Source: Methylophilaceae bacterium 11 (GTDB lineage Bacteria > Pseudomonadota > Gammaproteobacteria > Burkholderiales > Methylophilaceae). Taken from it: a DNA stretch of 64,000 bases. A program made the position numbers and the translations under genes. The notes beneath the pieces were generated by a model. The model searched no databases. It saw nothing but the letters and a program-made list of their open reading frames with translations, and was not told where the DNA came from. This document shows, piece by piece, positions 38,745 through 46,493 of this stretch; the first letter of the stretch is position 1; each line of letters starts with the position of its first letter. The DNA lies in the NCBI GenBank assembly GCA_000525025.1, contig JCKJ01000001.1:2046001-2110000 (forward strand), written 5' to 3'.

Positions 38745-39406
38745 TCGCTCCACTGGTGACGCGCTTTTTACAGCATATTACCCAGCAAAATAACTGGGCT
38801 AGACCCCACTTAATGCCATTTGCCGGACAAATGATTACGTTTGATTTTGTATTGATGCAAGCGCACCTCATCATTCTGGAAGATGGTAGCTTAGCCATTG
38901 CGCCAGACCGAACACAGGCTGATGCCACCGTACACATTCCACCTAGTCTAAGCTTACGACTGGCAACGGGCGATGCTCATGCAAAATCGCTGATTAAAGT
39001 AGAGGGTGATCTGCATTTAGCCACAGAAGTCAGCAAAGTGTTGCAGCAAATGCGTTGGGATATTGAAGAAGATATCAGCCATGTGGTGGGAGACATTGCG
39101 GCGTTTAAATTAGGTGAAGTCAGCAAATCCATGTTTGCACAAGCCAAGAAGCAATCGACCGACTTAGCTGACATGGTGTCGGAATACTGGCAAGAAGAGA
39201 AAAACATTCTGGCCAAGAAAACGCACGTTACGCAATTTAACGATGCTGTAGACACGCTCCGCCATGATGTAGAGCGCTTTGAGAAGCGTATTGATAAACT
39301 GACACAATCAATCACACCTGCCTCCACGTCTAGTGACGAAGCGCCTGCGGCCAAACCTAAAAAGCCACGCACGCGTCGCTCACCCCCCTCTCAAGAAAGC
39401 GCTTAA
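38741..39406 (+). CDS. ubiJ: Ubiquinone biosynthesis accessory factor UbiJ (SCP2 domain)
   Basis: 221 aa. The N-terminal SCP2-like lipid-binding domain ([36 protein letters not shown]) is followed by a helical middle and a basic, Pro-rich tail ([15 protein letters not shown]). UbiJ binds polyprenyl intermediates in the soluble Ubi complex. Position between ubiE and ubiB, with overlap and seven-base gap, is diagnostic. Confidence 0.92.
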   Translation: MIAPLVTRFLQHITQQNNWARPHLMPFAGQMITFDFVLMQAHLIILEDGSLAIAPDRTQADATVHIPPSLSLRLATGDAHAKSLIKVEGDLHLATEVSKVLQQMRWDIEEDISHVVGDIAAFKLGEVSKSMFAQAKKQSTDLADMVSEYWQEEKNILAKKTHVTQFNDAVDTLRHDVERFEKRIDKLTQSITPASTSSDEAPAAKPKKPRTRRSPPSQESA

Positions 39407-39413
39407 ATTTAGC

Positions 39414-40970
39414 ATGCACTATCTTCGTCTTTTTTATATTTTGTATGTACTGGCATGGGCAAGGCTGGATGAGTTTTTAGCCAACCAAGGCGCCTTTACA
39501 CTGATTCACAGAGTCCTCAACGTTGTATTATTTTGGCGTAAACAATCTGCACCACGCGCAGTGCGTTTGCGCATGGCGTTAGAAAAACTGGGGCCGATTT
39601 TTGTGAAGTTTGGCCAAATGCTTTCTACCCGCCGAGATTTATTACCAGTGGATGTCGCGGACGAATTAGCCAAACTGCAAGACCGCGTGCCGCCGTTCCC
39701 TTTTGCCCAAGTCAAAACAACGATTGAAAACGCATTTGGCTTGCCGATTGAGCAAGTGTATGCAGAATTTGACACAGCACCCGTGGCCAGCGCATCTGTC
39801 GCACAAGTACACTTTGCCACGCTGGCCAATGGTCAAGAAGTAGCCGTCAAAGTGTTGCGTCCCGGCATTGCCAAAGTCATTCATCAAGACATTGCCTTGA
39901 TTAAGAGTCTAGCTTGGTTGGTGCAAGCGCTATCTAGCGAAGGCAAACGCCTAAAGCCATTAGACATTGTGGATGAATTTGCCAGACACACCGAGCACGA
40001 ATTAGATCTAACACTGGAAGCCGCCAACTGCACACAACTCGCTAAAAATTTCCCAGATAAGCGCTTGCTGATTCCAGAAGTGTATTGGGATGATTGCCGC
40101 AAGGAAGTCATGACCATGCAGCGCATGCATGGCGTGCCTATCAGCCAAATGGATGTGCTACGGGAAAAAGGCATCGACATCACGCAACTGGCGCATGACG
40201 GGGTAGAAATCTTTTTTACGCAAGTATTTAGAGATGGCTTTTTTCATGCCGACATGCATCCTGGCAATATACAAGTGGCGACCGAAGGCATCCACAAAGG
40301 CAAATATATTGCCTTGGATTTTGGCATTATGGGCAGCCTATCCGATACCGATAAATACTATTTGGCACGTAACTTTTTAGCATTTTTTAATCGCGATTAC
40401 CGTGATGTCGCTGTTGCGCACATTGAATCCGGCTGGGTACCACCGAGCACCAATGTAGAAGAATTGGAAACGGCTATCCGCGCAATTTGTGAGCCGATTT
40501 TTGATAAGCCTCTCAAGGACATTTCGTTTGGACGCACGCTGCTCAGTTTGTTTCAAATGTCGCGCCGCTTTGGTGTCATCATTCAACCGCAGCTAGTGAT
40601 GCTACAAAAAACTTTGCTGAATATTGAGGGCTTGGGCCGCGAGCTCGACCCCAATATTGATTTATGGCAAACCGCTAAACCGTTCTTAAAAAAATGGATG
40701 AGCGAACAAGTCGGTTGGCGCAGTATCCTCAAGTCAGTACAAAAAGAACTGCCTTTTGTACTGAAAAATGCGCCAGAAATGCCAAGATTGGTACATCAGT
40801 TTTTACAACAAAATATTCAAGCACAGCAGCATACGCCTCAGCAAACCAAGCTTGCAGAGCTAATACAAGCACAACATCGCCATGCTAAATGGCAAAAGTG
40901 GACGACCTTATCGATTGCGGTACTGGTATTGCTACAGTTGGCGAGTTTGATAATAATTCTGGTTAAGTAA
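39414..40970 (+). CDS. ubiB: Ubiquinone biosynthesis ATPase/kinase-like UbiB
   Basis: About 518 aa. ABC1/ADCK atypical kinase: KFGQMLSTRRDLLP (KxGQ motif), Ala-rich loop VASASVAQVHFA replacing the glycine-rich loop, FFHADMHPGNIQV catalytic region and ALDFGIMGSL metal motif. A C-terminal membrane anchor is seen (TTLSIAVLVLLQLASLIIIL). ATG 39414 follows the ubiJ stop by seven bases. It supports ubiquinone synthesis, probably by extracting lipid intermediates from the membrane. Confidence 0.96.
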   Translation: MHYLRLFYILYVLAWARLDEFLANQGAFTLIHRVLNVVLFWRKQSAPRAVRLRMALEKLGPIFVKFGQMLSTRRDLLPVDVADELAKLQDRVPPFPFAQVKTTIENAFGLPIEQVYAEFDTAPVASASVAQVHFATLANGQEVAVKVLRPGIAKVIHQDIALIKSLAWLVQALSSEGKRLKPLDIVDEFARHTEHELDLTLEAANCTQLAKNFPDKRLLIPEVYWDDCRKEVMTMQRMHGVPISQMDVLREKGIDITQLAHDGVEIFFTQVFRDGFFHADMHPGNIQVATEGIHKGKYIALDFGIMGSLSDTDKYYLARNFLAFFNRDYRDVAVAHIESGWVPPSTNVEELETAIRAICEPIFDKPLKDISFGRTLLSLFQMSRRFGVIIQPQLVMLQKTLLNIEGLGRELDPNIDLWQTAKPFLKKWMSEQVGWRSILKSVQKELPFVLKNAPEMPRLVHQFLQQNIQAQQHTPQQTKLAELIQAQHRHAKWQKWTTLSIAVLVLLQLASLIIILVK

Positions 40971-41005
40971 CCCTCACTAAGTAAACTTTCTATCAAGGAA
41001 AACAT

Positions 41006-41449
41006 ATGCGTAAATTGGGCGTCATCGGTGTGATGTTGAGTATGTTTCTATTGGCGCCGCTTGCATGGGCAGATACCACACCCGTCGGCCTATGGAAAAC
41101 CATAGACGACACAACAGGTAAACCGCGTTCACTGATAAGGATTAGTGAAAATAACGGCGAATACAGCGCCGTGGTAGAAAAAGGCTTACGCGAGACCGAT
41201 ACTGGCGAGGCCGTGTGTGATAAATGTACCGATGAGCGTAAAGGCCAAAAGATCATCGGCATGACCATTGCCAAAGGACTAAAAAAGAACGGCACCAAAT
41301 ATGACGGCGGTGAGATTTTAGACCCCGAAAGCGGCAAACTGTATAAATGTAAAATGACTCTGGACGAAAGCGGCAACAAGCTTGAGGTGCGTGGTTACAT
41401 TGGTATTGCGCTGATTGGCCGCTCACAAACCTGGCATCGCGTTGAATAG
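41006..41449 (+). CDS. DUF2147 exported protein
   Basis: 147 aa with signal peptide (MRKLGVIGVMLSMFLLAPLAWA) and a DUF2147 domain: GLWKTIDDTTGKPRSLIRI, GGEILDPESGKLYKCKM, and VRGYIGIALIGRSQTW. The domain is a small beta-barrel of unknown ligand in the periplasm. A CDKC pair (residues near 72-75) could form a redox disulfide or bind metal. Located between ubiB and a sodium:solute symporter, 33 bp before the latter, so the two may be co-transcribed. Confidence 0.92.
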   Translation: MRKLGVIGVMLSMFLLAPLAWADTTPVGLWKTIDDTTGKPRSLIRISENNGEYSAVVEKGLRETDTGEAVCDKCTDERKGQKIIGMTIAKGLKKNGTKYDGGEILDPESGKLYKCKMTLDESGNKLEVRGYIGIALIGRSQTWHRVE

Positions 41450-41482
41450 GAAATAGATTTAGTTAAATAACAGGAAGCGACT

Positions 41483-42952
41483 ATGCTCATTTGGTTTGTC
41501 ATCGTTTATCTCATGATTTCAATTGGGATTGGCCTAGTCGCCGCCACCCGCGTACACAACACCAAAGATTATGCCGTGGCTGGCCGCCACCTACCCTTGC
41601 CAGTAGTCATGGCCACCGTATTTGCCACTTGGTTTGGTGCAGAAGCCGTATTTGGGGTATCCGCGACCTTTGTGCAAGAGGGCCTCAACGGCGTAGCTGC
41701 AGACCCCTTTGGCTCCAGCATGTGCTTGATTATTGCCGGCTTCTTTTTCTCCACACAACTCTACAAACTCAACATTATTACCTTGGGTGATTTCTACCGT
41801 ATGCGCTACAACCGCAGCGTAGAAGTACTCACCACCATTGCCATTGTTGTATCGTATTTAGGCTGGGTAGCCGCACAAATCAAGGCACTCGGCCTGATCT
41901 TTAATATGATTACGCATGGCGCTATTAGCGAAGAAGCAGGCATGATTTTAGGCACCGCCATTGTGCTCACCTACACCACGCTTGGCGGCATGTTATCTGT
42001 GGCAGTGCTAGATTTTGTACAAATGATCGTTGTCATTGGCGGCTTACTGTATATCGGCAGTATCGTTTCCGGCATGACAGGTGGCGTAGCCCCGGTGATT
42101 GAGCATGCACGCCAAGCGGGCAAGCTAGACTTCTTCCCCAAAGGAGCAGACGTTTGGGTATGGATTACCTTTTTAGGTGGCTGGGTCACCATGATGCTAG
42201 GTTCCATTCCGCAACAGGATGTATTCCAACGCATCACCTCTGCCAAGAGCGCCAAGATTGCATTGTGGGGCTCGCTGTTAGGGGCAAGCGTGTACTTTTG
42301 CTTTACCTTTGTGCCCATGTTTATTGCCTACTCTGCCACGTTGATTGACCCGGCTGTCTATGGAAAACTGGTGGCAGAAGACTCACAACGTGTATTACCT
42401 ACGTTAGTGCTAGAACACACGCCCTTGTTAGCGCAAGCCATTTTCTTTGGCGCAGTCTTATCAGCTATTATGAGTTGCTCCTCTGCCACCTTGCTTGCGC
42501 CGTCTGTCAGCTTTGCCGAGAATATTGTTAAAGGCTATATGCCTCACCTCACCGACAAAGGCTTTCTAAGGGTCATGCGCTTCTGTTTAGTGGGTTTTGC
42601 CATATGCGTTTTACTCTACGCACTCAATTCAGAGCTCTCGATTTTCGGCATGGTGGAATCTGCTTATAAAATCACACTGGCTGGCGCATTTATTCCACTT
42701 ATTTTTGGCGCATTCTGGAAGCGCTCTACCAGCCAAGGCGCGCTTGCAGCCATTGTTGGCGGCATTGGTAGCTGGGTGCTGATTGAAGTACTGATTGGCG
42801 AAGCAAGCCTGATTCCACCACAACTGATAGGCTTGGCCGTGAGCGCAGTGGGCATGGTGGCTGGCTCGTTATTGCCACAAAAAATTGGCGGCAACCCGGA
42901 AAAACCACAGGGCTATTTGCATGAGCATGCAGCAAGACCGCATCAGCATTAG
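41483..42952 (+). CDS. Sodium:solute symporter family transporter
   Basis: 489 aa, thirteen or so hydrophobic helices. Family features include the NTKDYAVAGRHLPLP segment after helix 1, FATWFGAEAVFGVSATF in helix 2, and the SSS signature region GGWVTMMLGSIPQQDVFQRI. It should take up an organic solute with sodium across the inner membrane; substrate unknown. The His-rich C-terminus (EHAARPHQH) is notable. It is the last core gene before the cassette array that starts at 43091. Confidence 0.93.
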   Translation: MLIWFVIVYLMISIGIGLVAATRVHNTKDYAVAGRHLPLPVVMATVFATWFGAEAVFGVSATFVQEGLNGVAADPFGSSMCLIIAGFFFSTQLYKLNIITLGDFYRMRYNRSVEVLTTIAIVVSYLGWVAAQIKALGLIFNMITHGAISEEAGMILGTAIVLTYTTLGGMLSVAVLDFVQMIVVIGGLLYIGSIVSGMTGGVAPVIEHARQAGKLDFFPKGADVWVWITFLGGWVTMMLGSIPQQDVFQRITSAKSAKIALWGSLLGASVYFCFTFVPMFIAYSATLIDPAVYGKLVAEDSQRVLPTLVLEHTPLLAQAIFFGAVLSAIMSCSSATLLAPSVSFAENIVKGYMPHLTDKGFLRVMRFCLVGFAICVLLYALNSELSIFGMVESAYKITLAGAFIPLIFGAFWKRSTSQGALAAIVGGIGSWVLIEVLIGEASLIPPQLIGLAVSAVGMVAGSLLPQKIGGNPEKPQGYLHEHAARPHQH

Positions 42953-43101
42953 CTGATGTATTGCATCATATTTTTAGGCTGTACTAAACTTAAATAACCC
43001 AATGAATATATTGAAAATAGTGCGTATTTTTACAACATTAAAGACATGTTTGACGGAATGTTTTACGTCAAATAGGATGTTTACTTTACGTTAGAGCCCA
43101 C

Positions 43102-43752
43102 ATGAATATTGATTCACTAAAACGAAGAGCAAAAGCCAATACGCTCCAAGTTGAGCACATTCTTGAAGCGGCAGTTGAAAAAACACCTGGATTGGCTGCA
43201 ACTTTAGCAATACTCGCCGAAGAATATAAATGGCCTAATGCAAATAAGCTTCCTGATGGATCTCTTGTGGTGCCCTTTGGACGGTGGTGCAAAGTTGCAG
43301 TCGCTTATGCGGATGGCGGGTTCGACTCACTCATGCAATTAACCAAAGATGATAATGAGACCTCGTTCATACTTGCTCTAGCTAAACAGATAAAAACGCA
43401 AGAGTCTATCAATTTTGTTTTAAGCGCATACAAACCTTTCATGGTTGAACCATCAAAAAATATAGAAACTTCTATTATAGTTGCGAGTGCACTAAATTTA
43501 ATGTTGTCATTCAAAGACGCAGCACCTATATCATCAGAGCAAGCACAATTTATTGAAAGCTTTTTACTTAGTCTTTACCCTCTTGCTGATACCGAGGTTG
43601 CTCGTGCAGTCGCTATCTTGGGGTTGCGGGGAGTGGGCGGCAAACGTGCACTTGATTTTGTTAAAGAGCTACCCGAGTTATCGGCAACTTGGGAAAGTTC
43701 TAGGCAGTCAACTTTGAGGGTTTTAAGAAAACGAGTGAAAAATGCGCTCTAA
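43102..43752 (+). CDS. Cassette 1: unknown protein, helical (HEAT-repeat-like)
   Basis: 216 aa, no signal peptide and no membrane helix. It is strongly helical with repeating patterns (ESINFVLSAYKPFMVEPSK; TEVARAVAILGLRGVGGKRALDFVKEL), the latter like HEAT/PBS-lyase repeats. I recognise no characterised family. It starts 12 bp inside the cassette and its stop codon lies within the attC1 R'' arm. No ribosome site is seen before the ATG. The Ala/Ser-rich but AT-biased composition resembles the host more than cassette 2 does. Function unknown; in cassette arrays genes are carried as single adaptive units. Confidence 0.75.
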   Translation: MNIDSLKRRAKANTLQVEHILEAAVEKTPGLAATLAILAEEYKWPNANKLPDGSLVVPFGRWCKVAVAYADGGFDSLMQLTKDDNETSFILALAKQIKTQESINFVLSAYKPFMVEPSKNIETSIIVASALNLMLSFKDAAPISSEQAQFIESFLLSLYPLADTEVARAVAILGLRGVGGKRALDFVKELPELSATWESSRQSTLRVLRKRVKNAL

Positions 43753-43806
43753 CCCATCATTCAAGCGGGACTGGCTAAAGCCAGCCCCTTAATTCAAACG
43801 TTAGGC
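43746..43806 (+). repeat. attC1 recombination site
   Basis: R'' GCTCTAAC (43746), L'' in ATCATTCAAGCGGG, central stem ACTGGC-taaa-GCCAGC, L' CCCTTAATTCAAACG, then the core G|TTAGGC with the crossover after 43800. The left and right arms pair except for extrahelical bases, as needed for single-stranded attC folding. Confidence 0.9.
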
Positions 43807-43810
43807 CTCT

Positions 43811-44587
43811 ATGTCGTACTCAGCCGATAAAGCGCATGCCATTTTTAGTCAGTTGCCCGAGTTTGAAGCTACGCGGCTTCGCGAAATCGTGGGCATGGCA
43901 GAGCCATACATCGAAATCACAGACCGGTACGCGCGGCTTGTCTCGCGTCTAGTCAGCTTTCTTGGCCACCTTCCGCCAAAGGACGATCAAGACAGAGTCA
44001 TTCGAGATTTACTTGCAGACGTTTTCGACTTTCTCTATGAGGGGCGCGCGCTAATTCTGGGGGGCAAGCTCTCCGTTGCGTTCCCGCTGGCTCGTCGTGC
44101 CTACGAATCTCTCTCTCTTTTGCATCTTTGCACGGTAGAGCCGAAGTGGGCCACCAAGTGGCAGGCCGGCAAGCAGATTGGCAATGCTGAAGTCCGCAAG
44201 GCTTTGGGAGTTCACCCAATGGGCGAACCTGAAGCCGAAATGCAAGAACTCTACAAGTTCTTCTCTGAGGCCGCTCACCCCAACCGCAGCCTGGTTCCAC
44301 ACCGCTTCCTTGGAGAAGGAAACGAGTACGTGCTTGGGTTAATTGGCAAGCCGGAGTTGTACTTCGTCGTTGACTATTGCTCAAAGCATCTTGAGCTTTG
44401 GCATTGGCTAGCGGCTACCGTCAGCTACTTCTATCGTGAGTCAATCGGTCCAGCGGACGGAGCGTACTTTCAGGAGTACAACGAGTGTTTTGAGCAAGCA
44501 AAACCAGTTAAGAAATGGCTTGTCGAAAGCCTGCCTCAGCTGCGCGCTGAAGCTATAGAGATTGATCGAGAGGGCAGATCAACATGA
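43811..44587 (+). CDS. Cassette 2: unknown protein of 258 aa
   Basis: 258 aa, cytosolic, mostly helical (FEATRLREIVGMAEPYIEIT; LVSRLVSFLGHLP), with a central segment YEGRALILGGKLSVAFPLAR and an HPNRSLVPHRF motif. I do not recognise the family with certainty; the FFSEAAHPN and ARRAYESLSLLHL patterns recall DUF5677-like proteins of unknown function. The gene is noticeably richer in G+C than its neighbours. It starts ten bases inside its cassette. A 90-bp untranslated stretch with two CGCG-CCTT-CGCG hairpins lies between the stop and attC2. Confidence 0.72.
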   Translation: MSYSADKAHAIFSQLPEFEATRLREIVGMAEPYIEITDRYARLVSRLVSFLGHLPPKDDQDRVIRDLLADVFDFLYEGRALILGGKLSVAFPLARRAYESLSLLHLCTVEPKWATKWQAGKQIGNAEVRKALGVHPMGEPEAEMQELYKFFSEAAHPNRSLVPHRFLGEGNEYVLGLIGKPELYFVVDYCSKHLELWHWLAATVSYFYRESIGPADGAYFQEYNECFEQAKPVKKWLVESLPQLRAEAIEIDREGRST

Positions 44588-44676
44588 ATCTTCAGTTCGT
44601 TTATCAAATTCAACATCGCGCCTTCGCGGTCAGCATGAGTTCACATGCCAAGTGCAACACCGTGCCTTCGCGCAGC

Positions 44677-44748
44677 GGCCTAACTGGTCGTTCAACAGGA
44701 CGTCTACCAGCTTCGCTGGTAGCCTCCTGTTAACTCGGGCGTTAGGGG
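44677..44748 (+). repeat. attC2 recombination site
   Basis: R'' GGCCTAAC (44677-44684), then stem CAACAGGA...CTACCAGC-ttcg-GCTGGTAG...TCCTGTTAA, and core G|TTAGGGGC with the crossover after 44741. A different attC type from attC1 and attC3. Confidence 0.88.
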
Positions 44749-44766
44749 CGAAAGTGAAAGGCACAT

Positions 44767-45168
44767 ATGAAAGGTAGTTGTCTTTGCGGTGGGGTTGCAT
44801 ATGAAGTGTCTCAGCTTGACACTCCAATAAGTCATTGCTCATGTCAAACATGTAGAAAAGCTCATGCCGCTGCTTTTAATACTGCCGCTGGTGTTAAACA
44901 CTCAAGCTTTCGCTGGGTGCGTGGTCAGGAACTATTAAAGTCATTTGAGTCATCAAAGGGCAAACTCCGTTTTTTTTGTTCAAATTGTGGCACTCACTTA
45001 ATTGCCCAACGCACAGGGCAAGAGCATGTAGTTTTACGTGTAGCAACATTGGATGAGCCTCCTCAAAAAACCCCAGAATTTCATATTTTCAAATCTCACG
45101 AAGTTTCATGGCTTAAGTATGATGGAAAAATTCCTGCTTATTCTGAATGGCAGCCAGGCCGTGTTTAA
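44767..45168 (+). CDS. Cassette 3: GFA/CENP-V family zinc protein
   Basis: 133 aa. Zinc-ligand cysteines are at GSCLCGG, HCSCQTCRK and FFCSNCGTH, the pattern of the glutathione-dependent formaldehyde-activating (GFA)/CENP-V fold; HCSCQTCRKAHAAAFNT and AQRTG are family blocks. The founding member binds the glutathione-formaldehyde adduct, but most relatives have no proven activity. GAAAGG lies five bases before the ATG. GFA genes are among the more frequent integron-cassette cargoes; in a possible methylotroph a formaldehyde link is tempting but unproven. Confidence 0.93.
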   Translation: MKGSCLCGGVAYEVSQLDTPISHCSCQTCRKAHAAAFNTAAGVKHSSFRWVRGQELLKSFESSKGKLRFFCSNCGTHLIAQRTGQEHVVLRVATLDEPPQKTPEFHIFKSHEVSWLKYDGKIPAYSEWQPGRV

Positions 45169-45169
45169 T

Positions 45170-45229
45170 ACACCTATCCAATCATTCAAGCGGTACGCCT
45201 AACGGCGCCCCTAAATTCAAACGTTAGGC
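45170..45229 (+). repeat. attC3 recombination site
   Basis: R'' reads ACACCTATC, a damaged form of the GCCCCTAAC expected from the cassette 3 start. The rest is intact: ATCATTCAAGCGG, stem ACGCC-taac-GGCG, CCCCTAAATTCAAACG and core G|TTAGGC (crossover after 45223). Its flanks match attC1 over 13 and 16 bases. Confidence 0.85.
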
Positions 45230-45236
45230 AGCAACA

Positions 45237-45617
45237 ATGAATCGTCTAATATTCCTTCTGGTTTTAGTAGTCGCTAGCAGTACGGCAGTCGCTGCGCCAA
45301 CCTCAGCACCAGTTCGCGCCGAAATCGATGTCTTGCTGACCAATCTCCAAGCCTCCGGCTGTGAGTTCAGCCGCAATGGCGCTTGGTACAGCGGCGCAGA
45401 GGCCAAAGTTCACCTTCTCCGTAAGCTCGAATACCTAGAGGGCAAGAGCACGCTCCGCAGTACCGAACAGTTTATTGAGCTTGCTGCTTCGTCGAGCAGT
45501 TTCACCGGTCAGTCCTACCAAGTCAAATGCGGCAATACGCCGCCAGTTAAGAGCCAGCAATGGCTCACTAGGGAACTTGCCTCAATCCGCTCTTTGAGCA
45601 GCGGAGGCAAGCCATAA
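45237..45617 (+). CDS. Cassette 4: DUF5329 exported protein
   Basis: 126 aa with signal peptide (MNRLIFLLVLVVASSTAVAA). The mature part fits DUF5329: EIDVLLTNLQASGCEFSRNG, EAKVHLLRKLEYL, STEQFIELAASSSS and SYQVKCG, with two conserved cysteines able to form a disulfide in the periplasm. Function of the family is unknown. It begins 13 bp inside its cassette. Unlike the other three it has no attC after it: a 27-bp imperfect palindrome and then mutM follow within 28 bp. Confidence 0.88.
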   Translation: MNRLIFLLVLVVASSTAVAAPTSAPVRAEIDVLLTNLQASGCEFSRNGAWYSGAEAKVHLLRKLEYLEGKSTLRSTEQFIELAASSSSFTGQSYQVKCGNTPPVKSQQWLTRELASIRSLSSGGKP

Positions 45618-45643
45618 GTGCTGCCTGCATGCAGCCTAGCACT
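45617..45643. repeat. Palindrome at the array/mutM junction
   Basis: AGTGCT (45617) and AGCACT (45638) flank an inner CTGCATGCAG palindrome. It overlaps the cassette 4 stop codon and ends two bases before the mutM stop codon. It may be a bidirectional transcript end or a scar of a truncated attC. Confidence 0.55.
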
Positions 45644-45644
45644 G

Positions 45645-46490
45645 TTAATGGGACGCCGAACGTGATGCCTTCTGACAAACGCCACAATAAAACGTAGAGC
45701 GCTGGCCTTGGCGGACACTTAAAATCGGTTTCCCGCACACTCTGCATGGCTCGCCAGTTCTGCCATACACAAAGTAACTTTGCTGAAAGTACCCTGGGTT
45801 GCCATCTGCACCAAAAAAATCGCGCAAACTACTGCCGCCTGCTTTGAGCGCATCGCTGAGCGTGGCTTTAATCTCTTCTATCAAGCGTTCACACTGTTTG
45901 AGTGTAAGTTGATTGGCGGGTGTTTGCGGGGCAATACGTGCTCTAAACAGGGACTCGCTGGCGTAGATATTGCCGACACCGACCACTAGGTGCGCATCCA
46001 TGATGGTAGTTTTGATGGCCGCGGTGCGTGTGCGCATATTGTGATGCAAATAGCGTGCGTTAAAAGCTTCTTGCAGCGGTTCTGGCCCTAGCGTAGCCAA
46101 TAGCGGATGCTGATTCACATCGCCGTCCAGCCATAGCACAGCGCCAAAGCGTCTTGGGTCACGCAAGCGCACTACGCGGCCATCGCCAAAGCCAATATCT
46201 AGATGATCGTGCTTTTCAGGTGGGCTAAATTGTTCTAGCAGGCACAACCGGCCAGACATGCCCAAATGCAAGAGTAAAGTGCCGCTACGTGTGTCGTTTT
46301 GCATGGTGGCCAAAATATATTTGGCGCGGCGTTCTAACTTATGTAACGTTAAACCAGTGAGAATGCTGGGCAGTTGTGGCGGAACAGGCCAACGCAAGCC
46401 GTGATGACGTACCTCCACGTGGCTGACGGTTTGCCCGAGCACAGGCATGAGGCCAAGGCGCGTGGTCTCAACCTCTGGCAGTTCCGGCAT
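45645..46490 (-). CDS. mutM: Formamidopyrimidine-DNA glycosylase MutM (Fpg)
   Basis: 281 aa. N-terminal PELPEVETTRLGL with the catalytic proline 2 exposed after Met removal, the helix-two-turn-helix region (VVGVGNIYASESLFRARI) and a C-terminal zinc finger with CRVCGKPI and FYCGVCQK. It removes oxidised purines such as 8-oxoguanine and cuts the abasic strand. The start overlaps the stop of the DUF4340 gene region closely (three bases between), so it is the last gene of the ABC-transporter operon. Its 3' end borders the cassette array. Confidence 0.97.
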   Translation of the reverse strand: MPELPEVETTRLGLMPVLGQTVSHVEVRHHGLRWPVPPQLPSILTGLTLHKLERRAKYILATMQNDTRSGTLLLHLGMSGRLCLLEQFSPPEKHDHLDIGFGDGRVVRLRDPRRFGAVLWLDGDVNQHPLLATLGPEPLQEAFNARYLHHNMRTRTAAIKTTIMDAHLVVGVGNIYASESLFRARIAPQTPANQLTLKQCERLIEEIKATLSDALKAGGSSLRDFFGADGNPGYFQQSYFVYGRTGEPCRVCGKPILSVRQGQRSTFYCGVCQKASRSASH

Positions 46491-46493
46491 GGC

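Larger units (their letters stand above)
43091..45644 (+). mobile_element. CALIN-type gene cassette array (attC sites, no integrase)
   Basis: Four small co-oriented genes, each starting within about 25 bp of a cassette boundary, separated by attC sites. Cassette limits: 43091-43800, 43801-44741, 44742-45223, and 45224 to about 45644. In cassettes 1 and 2 the first bases (TTAGAGC; TTAGGCC) are the exact complement of the R'' arm of the attC at their own other end (GCTCTAAC; GGCCTAAC), which is what circular-cassette integration produces. No integron integrase is found in the window; the tyrosine recombinase at 62551 is of another type. The array is bounded by the symporter gene on the left and mutM on the right. 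Confidence 0.85.

Noticed and set aside
43998-44384. 128-aa minus-strand frame in cassette 2
   Set aside because: Antisense of the 258-aa frame, Arg/Pro/Cys-rich and without a ribosome site; the plus-strand frame fits the cassette boundaries.
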